DNA of 64,000 nt. Source: Straminergon stramineum (Eukaryota > Streptophyta > Bryopsida > Hypnales > Calliergonaceae). Positions within the stretch are counted from its first letter, which is position 1; every line of letters begins with the position of its first letter. The translations under genes and the position numbers were made by a program. Below, in pieces: positions 26,601 through 36,634 of the stretch. The stretch spans positions 3,474,501-3,538,500 of the forward strand of contig OY987269.1 in the NCBI GenBank assembly GCA_963920665.1, in the 5' to 3' direction. The notes under the pieces are model-generated. The model was not told the origin of the DNA. It saw only the letters and a program-made list of their open reading frames with translations, and ran no database searches.

Positions 26601-27705
26601 TATACTTTGCTGGATGGATGGAATAAGAGCTAAGGTGGCTCCATTTCTGAAATGTTAACCTGTATTCAAAAACACTTTTCCTCCACAACTTTGAATATTA
26701 ATATTTTTCAATCTCTATAGTCAAACTTGATAAAAATTTTACCACATGATCTCATACAAGTATAGTACAAGATCTTACGGTTAGATTTTTTAATTTTAAT
26801 TTTTTTCTTTCTTGAATGAACGCAGCAGAAACAGCAATTTCGAGTGATTTTTGTCAAAAAATAGGCCTTGGCCCTTTAGAAGTTTAGTCAGTAAAGGTCG
26901 CATTTTGGAACCCTGTCTTTCACTTTCTACATGCTGCAGTGCTTGTTTTTGGTGACTACGCATGTGTGGTATTTGTAAGGCCTATGATCAAGAAATAGAT
27001 ACATATGGCAGAATACTTTAGAAATTCATAAGTAATTCAAAAATGCTCCAAAAAATATGAAACTACTTGGGTTAGATTCCACATCAATTTTTCTTCAAAT
27101 GAAAAATAAGGAAAAATAATTTCGTGCATCAAAGAACCATCGAAAAGGTCGACCAGCCCTTAAATGGGCGCTTTAAGAGCAGACTACCATAATACCATAA
27201 ACCACTGTGTAAGACCCTAATTAGTGAAAATTCAGGAAATGACTATGGCGACCTAAAGCAAACGACCTCCTCTGCTGGAAGGAACAAGATGCCATTTTAG
27301 GGCATACTAATTCATAGTATATATATCACTGTTTGCTTGCTCAATTAAAACCTCTCAGATTTATATTAATCAGTGCTCGTGTAAGCAGAAAGAATAGGAG
27401 CACTCACCACTGAGGTAGAAGGTGGGTTTCGATAGCTTCGATTCGGGGGTTTTGCCCATCGGAGAAGACACGGCTCGCTCCGAACCTTCACAGAAAGCTA
27501 CTCCGTCCGATTGCCGCCCCAAATCCATAGCCACTACACCTGCCATAAGCGCCGCTCCCCATGCTGCCAACACACTTCGGCTGCTGCTGCTGCTGCTGGA
27601 TTCTCCGGAGCTTCCACTGCCCAAGCAAGTGGCTGGAACCCATCGTGCGACTGGCGCCCGTTGCTCCAAGAAAACCCTCGTTAAAGTCCGACTTGATGAT
27701 TTCAT
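23648..27705 (-). CDS. MICU: Mitochondrial calcium uptake regulator, MICU family (8 exons)
   Basis: EF-hand protein that gates the mitochondrial calcium uniporter from the intermembrane space. Exons on the minus strand: 27705-27408, 26366-26299, 25818-25595, 25454-25371, 24945-24732, 24620-24444, 24169-24050, 23860-23648. All junctions are GT-AG with continuous phase, giving about 465 aa, close to plant MICU length. The N-terminus is basic and Ser-rich with a poly-Ser run and a hydrophobic stretch (SVLAAWGAALMAGVVAMDLG, about residues 43-62), fitting an inner-membrane-targeted presequence. Diagnostic core: RLRSPPEK (end of exon 2), YMTAGDLMRAIVPVFPP (exon 3). EF-hand loops: DTNGDGLISFPE (exon 3/4), DLDGDGVIDRDEF (exon 4/5), a degenerate DYDNRGTISAADF (exon 6) and DTDNDGVLSMEEF (exon 8). 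The start is the first ATG in frame. Intron 1 (26367-27407) carries TIR element F1. No defects seen. Confidence 0.93.
26447..27191. mobile_element. TIR element, family F copy F1, inside MICU intron 1
   Basis: About 745 bp with ends TATGGTAGTCTGCTCT and AGAGCAGACTACCATA, a perfect 16-bp inverted repeat. The outermost TA pairs may be a TA target duplication, as in Tc1/mariner-type MITEs. A collinear copy, F2, lies inverted at 47660-48424. No coding capacity. It sits wholly inside the first MICU intron and does not touch the splice sites. Confidence 0.75.
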
Positions 27706-28217
27706 GATGATTCTTTCGATTCAAAACGCCCACCCTCTCACCACTCTCTCACCTCACGACCCGGCACGCTCGCCACACTCGTGATAGGAAATTCGAAACA
27801 TCATCTCTTCGATCCGAAACCTCTCACGCTCCAGTTTCACTCATATGCAGAGCGAACATTCAATTGTGCGCGGCAACCGAAAACGAACAAGAACACCCAG
27901 AAATGTATTACGAAAATCCCCCCAAACTGCAAAAGTTTATTCGAAATTTGCAAATGTCGAAGCAGATTCTTCGTTTCTGAAAATTCAGTGAACCCAAACC
28001 CCAAAACAAATTCTCCCGAGCTGTAACAAAATCCCTTGTCTATGGTGCGAGAGGATGTAGCGGCAGCTTCAACAATCAGACTCGCTCAAACGGATTCGTT
28101 TAAACAGATTCACAGTCGCTGTACAGTACAGTCAGGTACAATAATCTTAAAAACTGCCTATTTCTGCCATTCAAAGATTTTGGCATATTATAGAGTAAGT
28201 GACCCATTTCCAACCAC

Positions 28218-29034
28218 TTAACCCCTCAGTGCTTAAGCCTTTCCAAGTGTGTTTTGACTATGAAAAAAGAGCATTGGCTTGTAGTTATCCTCAATGAAGC
28301 AAATTGTATTTTTTTCCAAATCTAACCGTATAGATGTTAATAGAGCTTGTTTATTAGTACGTACACCAATTTTGAGTGCAAAATTTCCTAGGAGTTGTGA
28401 GATTATACTAAAGGAAATGTACATTTTCTATTTTTTGTATGTTGTCTTTGTCCACAATGTTTCAAAAATTTGTATATAAATGTTTTTTGAGATTTGAGTT
28501 AACATGAACAACTTCAAAGAGTGTTAGCACACTAAAATGCACAAAAAACTTAATTTCACATGAAAAAACATAAAACTCATTTCACAATCCACCTTGCAAT
28601 TGTTGAAATGCAATTTTTGTTTATAAGTAGAAATTGCAAATAGCTTCAAATAAACACTTGCATGATGAAATTTTCAATGGTGAAAATCATGAAAAGACTT
28701 TCAACTTTTCATTGGGACCATTCTCAAAGCAAATGGATAAGTACAATTTCTTAGATCTCAAATCAAATGAAATTGCCAAGCTTTGCATAAAGTTGGGAAA
28801 TGAAGAAAAATTAGCAAGCTTTACACTCCACTTTTAATACACATATGCCTTTAAAGACCTCTCAATAATTGAATATGTTATTTTCTCCATGAAAAATGAA
28901 AGTTTTCCATAGTTAACCCTCAAAATTGCTCGAAATTTTTTTTAAACCAATCCCAAGAATTTAACTACTTGCACAAAATTGGGCTTGAAATTTCAAATCG
29001 ACCATATATGGTCATTAAGGCAATTAGGGGTTAA
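28218..29034. mobile_element. TTAA-flanked TIR element, family E (single copy here)
   Basis: 817 bp. Left end TTAA + CCCCTCAGTGCTTAAG, right end TTAAGGCAATTAGGGG + TTAA. The ends match as an imperfect inverted repeat of about 16 bp. No second copy in the window and no transposase. Same TTAA-CCCCT end type as families A, B and C. Confidence 0.6.
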
Positions 29035-29471
29035 GGAATTGAACATAGCTACAAGATGGGTTTGGTGAAGTGAAATAGATTTTAGAAGGATTTGAATTTT
29101 TTTCATTTTTTTCATCAAAAATGAAATCACTGTGAATTTTTTTCGTGAAGATTCTGCGAAACCTATTCTTGTTATATAGGTCATTCTATTTTTGATCATA
29201 GGCTTGTTACAAAATTGACGAGTGTGATAATTGTGGCCTTCAATGTACATATTGTAATCATTCTATGCTTTTAATGTACACTTCTTCAACATTTATGTTG
29301 CTCCAACTAGTAGAAATGTAAACCACAATTGACTAAAAATACACTAGCCTATATTGAAGATAGGGGGGGCTAGAAGGGGTCACTTACTCTAGAAAAGAAT
29401 AGGAAATTTTCATCATGCACAAATAACACACAATTCTTACACAATTCTAATCAAGCATACCACATTTTAGT

Positions 29472-30059
29472 TTTTCCCAAGGGCTTTGACATCCATTTTC
29501 TGCACAATGATTAGATTGAAACTGAAGTTTCATCCTCCTAATTGCTTAGATGAAAGTTATTCTAATTTGTAAAGGTACTTTATCAAGTTGTTGTCCTATC
29601 TAGGGTTGGATTTGGTGTTATTAGAGTACATATATATTTTTCTAAAATGATAAATGTGTAAATATGTTGTTGACCAAGCCAAAATTGCATTGATTGTAGT
29701 TCAAAACTGGATTTGCCAAAATGAGGTCATAGATTTTAAGAACAATTTTTTTTTTAAATCACTATGTGAAGAGAACCTCATTTCAAATCCATTATAACAA
29801 ATCTTACTCAAAAAATGAGAATATTTTGCTTGTAATTAAATTTTGAAGAAATTTGAATTTTCCCTTTTAAAATTTATCAAAAAATATTGGTGATAGCATT
29901 GGTAAATCTAACCATGCAGATGGAATCTACAACTCAAACTCTAGTATATCAACTTCTATTTGTATATCAATTTCAAAATATTTTTCCAAATAAGACTCTT
30001 TATAATGATTTTTCTCAAATCATCAATTTTGGAGATGAATTTGGACGTTTAAGGGTTAA
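29472..30059. mobile_element. TTAA-type TIR element, family B copy B3 (reverse)
   Basis: About 588 bp, inverted relative to B1. The right end (GTTTAAGGG + TTAA) is clear; the left end (TCCCAAGGGC) has lost the TTAA. Interior words match B1, for example 'ttgaccaagccaaaattgc'. A 100-codon open frame inside is part of the repeat and is not a gene. Confidence 0.7.
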
Positions 30060-30266
30060 AGTTAATTTTCATGATTTTATATTGTATTTCATAAAAAAAT
30101 TGGGGATGAAATTTTTTATTCAATTGCATAGATATATAGGGAACATACATACATACAACTTTTATATTAAAAAACACCCCATTAAGTAACAAAAATATGA
30201 AAATGAAGAATTCAATGTAAGATAGCGTATGACTAAATTTTGTAAAATAGATATCTTTATATCAAT

Positions 30267-30842
30267 TTAATCCCTAAAGGACCAAGTGTCCATTCAATGT
30301 ACACAAGAAATCTCAAATAGGTTCCTATGAAGTCATTTTTGGTCGGATGTACATGAAATTTGGCATGATGTATAACTATGTACCCCCCCCCCCTTCTTGA
30401 ATTTTTTTTTTCCAATTGGGTGCCTAGATCAAAAGTTATGTTGCCCTAAACTTTGTTGGCAGCTTGGGTAGCATGTACAAAACTCTTCCTATGATTTTGA
30501 AATTTGGCAGGTGTGTAGATTATATTGTACAAGATGCAAATGTCAAAAAAAGTTACCATTTTTAGTGTAAGAATCTCATTCTAGAAGGAGTTAAAGTTTG
30601 TAGGCCCTATTAGGTAAGGTTGGGAAAAAACTTTTTCACCTAACTTCAAACATTATAATCTTTCAATCCATATGGTCAAAGTCTCTAAATTTTTTTTCCA
30701 CATGTTTCCAAAGAAGTCTAGTACAAATTTGTATGGTTGAATTTTGAAAAAAGGAACTTTAAAAAAAAATTCTTGTTGCCTTAAAGAGTGGCAGTTTTTG
30801 ACAATTTCTGCCCAAAATGTGCCTCGGTCCTGTAGGGATTAA
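30267..30842. mobile_element. TTAA-flanked TIR element, family C copy C1
   Basis: 576 bp. TTAA + TCCCTAAAGGACCAAG at the left and CTCGGTCCTGTAGGGA + TTAA at the right. Collinear with C2. A run of 11 C lies at 30383-30393. Non-coding. Confidence 0.75.
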
Positions 30843-31777
30843 TGAACTATGCCAGTATGTGAGCATGGAAATGCAAGCATGTGAGCCAGTGTTCGGGAAT
30901 TTTTTTGAGTTTTACTAGCTATTTTCCTTCAATTCCCAAATTGAACTGGTTTTTCAAGTATAGAGTTCGGTTATTTTCTCTATTTCCTATTCAAAATCAA
31001 TTTTTTTTTTCCACTGATTTTTAGCCGAGGTTTTCTATTTGCAACTGGAGTTTTTACCAATTTCACCAGCTAACTTTGAACTAGTTGCCAGTTCTTCCGG
31101 GACATTGATGTGAGCCTTGAGCATATGTATAGGTAAGTATTCTACAACCATTGAAGGTGCTTATAAAATAAACACAAGTAATATATCTACAACATAGTTA
31201 CACTATAATCATGGAAGGTTTCTATAATATAGACACCTACAACATGGGTGTATATACAAGCTTCTAGGCTCATGGGCTCACACTCCTAGACTTACATAAT
31301 AGCACCCATCATAGGTGTGTTCAATGACGAAAGTTCACTCTTTTCCAATGAAGTCTCTATTTTGTAAAAAGTTGATTTTCTATCAATATTAGTAATAAAT
31401 ATTAATCCCTTAGTGGTCAAATGTATACAATGTATTCCTCCCAAAGACAAAAATTTGAAATCCTCTATGGTAAATAATGTATTGACAAATACAATCAACA
31501 AAAGTGTGGTGGGCATTTGCTCTCTTGAATTTTGTATAAATGAATAAATAAAATTTGATCAAAATCCGATATTTTGTATCTTCACTAGAGAGGTTTTATT
31601 GTATTATAAAAAAAATATAATACATCATTAGATATCATAGACTTTGAGGCTTGTAAATTTCTTTATTCTATGACTATCAAACACTCAAATTTTGAAATTC
31701 ATTGGTGATGACCATTTTTGGTGGTTGATGTCAACCTTAGTAGCCCTTCCCTACATTTTTACGGTCCACCTTGAAAA

Positions 31778-32030
31778 AGGGCATATTCATTATATTGAGA
31801 CTTTTCATAGATTTTGAGATAGAATGCTAGTTATTGGAAAATTCATTTAAAAAAAGAGTGATTGAAATCAAAAATAAATAATGTTCTAATAGTGATCCTA
31901 TAATAAGATTCTAAAAGTTGGTGTTGTTACCTATTTATAAAAAAAATACTAGTAAAGAAATAAAGCGGTTTATCTTTGAGTCAAGGATAAAAATGAGATT
32001 GCAAAAAGTCTCAATATAATGAATATGGCC
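31778..32030. mobile_element. Short TIR element, family H copy H2
   Basis: About 253 bp, collinear with H1. Flanked by a perfect 7-bp direct repeat TTGAAAA (31771-31777 and 32031-32037), a target-site duplication of a length seen in hAT/Mutator-type elements. Ends AGGGCATATTCATTATA and TATAATGAATATGGCC are inverted. Non-coding. Confidence 0.75.
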
Positions 32031-32396
32031 TTGAAAAGGAAGTTCATAAAAGGAATCCCTTAGTTAATGTCATTAGTTTTGAAGTCCATAGCTTGCAACC
32101 AACTTACTAGATAAGATGACTTGAGTTACATGAAGTGAGTTAGAAATATGTTACTATCATGACATATGTATGCATCCTATTATATCATTTTTATAAAATG
32201 ACTATTGTGTTTGGTTGTGCAAGAAGTGGATGTGTATATTGTAGTCGGCTTTAACAAATTATGGATTGTGTGTAGAGCAGGAAAAGCATTCCAAAGGATG
32301 TCTTACTTGAAATTACTTCAAGAACTTAGTTGCTTTTGATGTGGAATTTGCCACAACATCACTATGCATAGAGAACTACAATTTGTAGTCGTGAAA

Positions 32397-32981
32397 TTAA
32401 CCCCTAAAGGACCAAGTGTCAGTTCAACGTATGCAAGAAATCTCAAGTAGGTTCTTACAAAGTCATTTTTGTTTAGATGTTCTTAAAATTTGGACATTGT
32501 ATGTAGCCACATAATCCCTTCCTAGAAATCTAATTTATTTTCTGATTGAGTGCCCGGATCAAAAGTTATGCTACCTTGAACTTTGCGGGCAGCTCAGGCA
32601 GATCTGGGCAACATATGCAAAATTCTTCTTATGATTTTGAAATTTGGTGGGTGTGTAGCTTACATGTTATAGGATGCAAATGTAAAAAAAAATAAACATG
32701 TTTAGTGCAAGAATCCCATTCTAGAAAGAGTTAAAGTTTGTAGGCCCTTTAGGCAAGGTTGGAAAAAAATCATTTTAGCTAACTTCAAATGTTATAATCC
32801 TTCAATTTGTGCAGTCAAAGTTTCTAAATTTTTCTCCACATGTTCCCAAAGAAGTCTAGTACAAATTTTCATGGTTGGATTTTGAAAAAAACTTTTTCTT
32901 TCATTTTTTTCTTGCTGCCCTAAAAAGTGGCAGTTTTTGACAATTTCTGCCCAAAATGTGCCTTGATCCTTTAGAGGTTAA
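32397..32981. mobile_element. TTAA-flanked TIR element, family C copy C2
   Basis: 585 bp. TTAA + CCCCTAAAGGACCAAG at the left and CTTGATCCTTTAGAGG + TTAA at the right, so the inverted repeat is about 16 bp. The interior is collinear with C1 ('aatttctgcccaaaatgtgcc' near the right end). Non-coding. Confidence 0.8.
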
Positions 32982-35840
32982 TGGGAATATAAATTAGATG
33001 TTTTGACTAAAAGAAATGATATTCTAGTAAAGCAAAGATGTTCATTGTTTACTTTCATTTTTAGGAGTTCCATGCATATTTGTAATATTAAAAATTAGGA
33101 AATAGGATAAAAATAAATCATAAGTTTTTATAATGTTTATAGATGTAAGTAGAATCTACAACAAAAATCTTGATGTAAATTGAGCATCAAATCTCCCTTT
33201 AAATTTTTTGTCTTTAGAAGTATTTCAAATAAGTGAAAATTTTCAAATTAGAATTGAACACTTAAATGTTAATCCTACAAGGACATTAAGGCCAAAAAAT
33301 GACCTCCAATGATAGATTTTTAAAATTATTATAGAAATAAACAATGCACCTATTGGTCTATATATCATTTTTGGCAAAGTACCTTGGTGATAGATCTTGT
33401 CTTTTTAGGGTTAATGTCATGATATCTCTTGAAACAACATTGGATTTTTCAATTACTGAAGATGTGAAATCAACATTGCTTCATGATTTATGATCATTTT
33501 GTTATATTGGCTTAGTTTGCCATTCCAATGCCAAAAATTGTGACATTAAATTCTAAAAATATTAAAATAACATGTATAAATTACAATTTATTCTTCTTGT
33601 TCTAGAAAGTACCTAAAATAATAGAATATTGACAACTTTACAAAATTTGCATTATTTGTTTCAACATGGATTTTGAATTTAGACCAAGGTGATTGCAAGA
33701 AACACTTCATGTTTTGGGCTCAAAAATACGATTTTTGGTTGTAGGACTAGCAATACTACAGACTACTTTCAATTTCACACGTCAGAGTGTGCCTGCAGAT
33801 CTAAATTGTTGATTTAGTATTACACAATATTGTGTAGTACTATAGACCACTATGGATTACTATAGAAGCGACCAAGAGCAGAAAATAGCAGAAGAGGGGT
33901 CTATGGACCTTTTCATTTTTAGTAGTTCAAATTTTTTTTTTAAAAAGCCATTTTTGTAGACAAGCCTACTCTCGCATTACACCCAAAATTTCTTCAAGAA
34001 AATTTTTCTCCTACCCCAAAAATGTGCATGAACAATGATCACTTTGGCCCCATTTAGATACCTCATGCAAAGGTTTTCTTGCAAAAAAACTCCTCGTATG
34101 TAATTGGAATGCAAGTACACCTCCATCTTCTTCAATTTGTGGCTTCCAATTTGTACTTTTGGATCCAACTTCGGACACACACACCCTAAATGGCCAAGTT
34201 AGATAGCTAGTCTGGGGCACCTTAAAAATAGTAAAGTAATTTTTAAAAAGACCAAAAAATTAGGGAATGTGTGAAACTTTTATGTGTACCTTTATTACAA
34301 ATTTCAAGACAATTGGACTTACAATACAAAAGTTATGACTCAAAAATCACGTGTCCAAGGGTAAGGGGACAAAAAATAGGACAAGTGTTTCTAGCAATCA
34401 CCCACCAATTAAATGTACATTTTCCTTGTACTTGATAGGTTTTCAAAGGATGAATGTAGAAACTTGCCCCTGTTTGGGACTTGGCTAATTTTGCATCTGT
34501 CTACTTCTACTATAAGCTAATTTGAGGTCTCTAGATCTAATTAGGAATTCAAATCTCCCCAATTTGATCATTTGTGGTGAGTAATAAGTGTGATTAACAT
34601 CAATTTAAAGTCAATTAGAAATCTAATCCTCCCTAGCCAATTCCAAGGTTGGGATGAACCAACCTAAAAAATCAACATTAAAGTTAAGGCTTGCCATGGT
34701 CTCCGAATAACCTAATCCTATTTTGCAAGTAGTTTAGTCATTTAGTATTTCATGACCTCCTTGCTATCTAATTGGAGGTCTCCAATTTCAAATATAAACT
34801 CAAATCTTCCATCTTTGGTGAATAAAAAATTGCAAAGTTTTTACTAGAACCAAGTTGGTATGAATTGGTTCTCCCTATTCCTAGTTTGAATTGTAGCCAG
34901 TGTAAGAAACTGAGTGCATGGATGGGTTCTCCCCACCTCTAATTAATTTGAACTATAGCTAGTGTTAGTTCCACTAAATGACATTTGATATACCCACACT
35001 TGTTGAATAGAAATAGCTATAAATTTTTACTCTCGATAAATATTTTTACCAGAAGCAAAGATACAAATATTATTGAAAGGGGAGGATCCTATCAACATAA
35101 TCGGTAAAATTATTCATGAAGAGTGAAAACTTATGGCATTGAAAAAATCTAAATAATTTTCCTTATTATTCGTCAGTAGTTCATGTTCCGCCGAACGTGA
35201 CGAGACTCTCTAACGTGGTCAGTTGACGCGGCGATCGAAAGAAGACTCCAGCTACCCAAATCAATGAACACGATGCGACGGCAACCAGTTGGGAGCTGTA
35301 ACAGACTCACGTCGCAGACTGAGAGCGACGTCTGAGGTGAATAATATTGATGAGGGGCTGACTATTCACCATCAAGAGCAGCTGGCCATGCAGGTGCAAA
35401 ATCCTGCATGTACAAGAGCTCTTGCTGCTGGCCCAGCAGCGTTACGCTGCTCGCACGCAGCGTTCTTGCAGCTCGCTCTAGCTCGCGCTCGCGCCGCCCG
35501 TCGGCCCGTGTCCCCAGTCCCCACTCGCGGCCATCACCAGCGCTCACCTGATCGCACTGCTTTCCATCATAGCCTAGCTCTCACATGCATGGCGCCATCG
35601 CCACCTTCAATTCATCATCTTTCTAGCGTCCCTTCCCATGCCTGCATGTATGCCCAGGTCCTTCAGTATTAATACTTTCTGGGCTGGCACCCGAGCGATC
35701 CCAATTGTCGTGCTGGGCGCGAGCTAGCTGATCGGGTGGCTGATCGAGCGGAGCGTTCACGCTGGTTGTGACTGTTGGGTTAGCATTAAGATCGGGCATT
35801 TTGCAGATGCATGGAGTTCTAGCTTGACGGGGGTTCTTTT
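32982..35840. other. Intergenic DNA upstream of the STIG1-like gene
   Basis: 32982-35160 is AT-rich with nothing recognised. 35160-35840 is GC-richer with overlapping low-complexity frames on both strands (for example Ala/Arg-rich 35289-35672). I read it as promoter-proximal or 5' flanking DNA rather than coding. Confidence 0.35.
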
Positions 35841-35844
35841 CTGA

Positions 35845-35850
35845 TATAAA
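35845..35850 (+). promoter_or_regulatory. TATA-box candidate for the STIG1-like gene
   Basis: TATAAA in the context 'ctgatataaagagtc', about 92 bp upstream of the chosen ATG. This leaves room for a short 5' leader. Supported by position only. Confidence 0.4.
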
Positions 35851-35941
35851 GAGTCAAGCGCCCGTCTGGGGTTCCAACAGCTGATTCGTGGTTTCGGAGT
35901 ATTTCATTTGTTTCGTAGGTTGTTTTTCAGTTGTTGTATTG

Positions 35942-36634
35942 ATGGCATTGGTGGACGCGTGCGCGTGCGCACGAGCTTTTCGTGTTGTGGTGGCGGTGTT
36001 GATCTTCAGCGCCCTGGTAGGGTTAAGCCAGCATGTCTTGATTTCCGAAAGGGAAGACTCGCAGATCAGTCAGGAAGCGGTCGGTCCAGCAGTAGGAACG
36101 GAGGGTATCCGGAGTGAAATATCAGGAGTTTATGAGGATTCCGTTAGGTCAATGGTCGATGTCGACGTGCACCCGACAGTGCGTTCGGTGGCGCTGAAGA
36201 ATGTTGTGGCGCGAGGAGAGACACTGGAGGATTCGAATCAGGAGAGCTTCTTAGACGATAGTGAAGAAGTAGAAGAAGAAGAAGAAGGGCCGTCATGGAG
36301 GTTACCCGAAGTAGCGGAGCACAGGACCATCGGCAAGCGGATGATGGTCCCGCGAGGACGCAGCTTGCGCACCGCACAGCGGCCGCCCTTCCCGTGTACC
36401 TTACCCTCAGGGGCGTGTCAACCGTCGCAGACGTGCTGCGGCAGCGCCTGCGTGACGGTCACCTTCAACCCAAGCCACTGCGGTCGGTGTGGACACATGT
36501 GCAGCGCGAAAAGAGAGTGCTGCAGTGGGAAGTGCCGACGCTTGGCCACGGATGAGAAGAACTGCGGTAGTTGCGGCTTTCGGTGCGCTACTGGGGTCAA
36601 ATGCTTGTTCGGGCTTTGTGGCTACTCATCCTAG
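35942..36634 (+). CDS. STIG1-domain secreted Cys-rich protein, intronless
   Basis: 230 aa in one exon. The ATG at 35942 is the first in frame; the frame is open further upstream but without ATG. Residues about 10-30 are hydrophobic (RVVVAVLIFSALVGL), fitting a signal peptide or anchor, so secretion is likely. The middle is acidic (a GAA repeat encodes EEVEEEEEG), followed by a basic stretch (KRMMVPRGR) that could be a processing site. The last about 80 residues hold 16 cysteines in STIG1 order: ACQPSQTCCGSAC, HCGRCGHMC, ECCSGKC, NCGSCGFRC, KCLFGLC. In seed plants STIG1 proteins act extracellularly, for example in stigma exudate and pollen-tube growth. The role here is unknown, and outside flowering plants cannot be stigmatic. 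Confidence 0.88.
   Translation: MALVDACACARAFRVVVAVLIFSALVGLSQHVLISEREDSQISQEAVGPAVGTEGIRSEISGVYEDSVRSMVDVDVHPTVRSVALKNVVARGETLEDSNQESFLDDSEEVEEEEEGPSWRLPEVAEHRTIGKRMMVPRGRSLRTAQRPPFPCTLPSGACQPSQTCCGSACVTVTFNPSHCGRCGHMCSAKRECCSGKCRRLATDEKNCGSCGFRCATGVKCLFGLCGYSS

Noticed and set aside
35289..35672. 127-codon Ala/Arg-rich frame upstream of the STIG1-like gene
   Set aside because: Low-complexity translation with an overlapping antisense frame; better explained by local GC richness.
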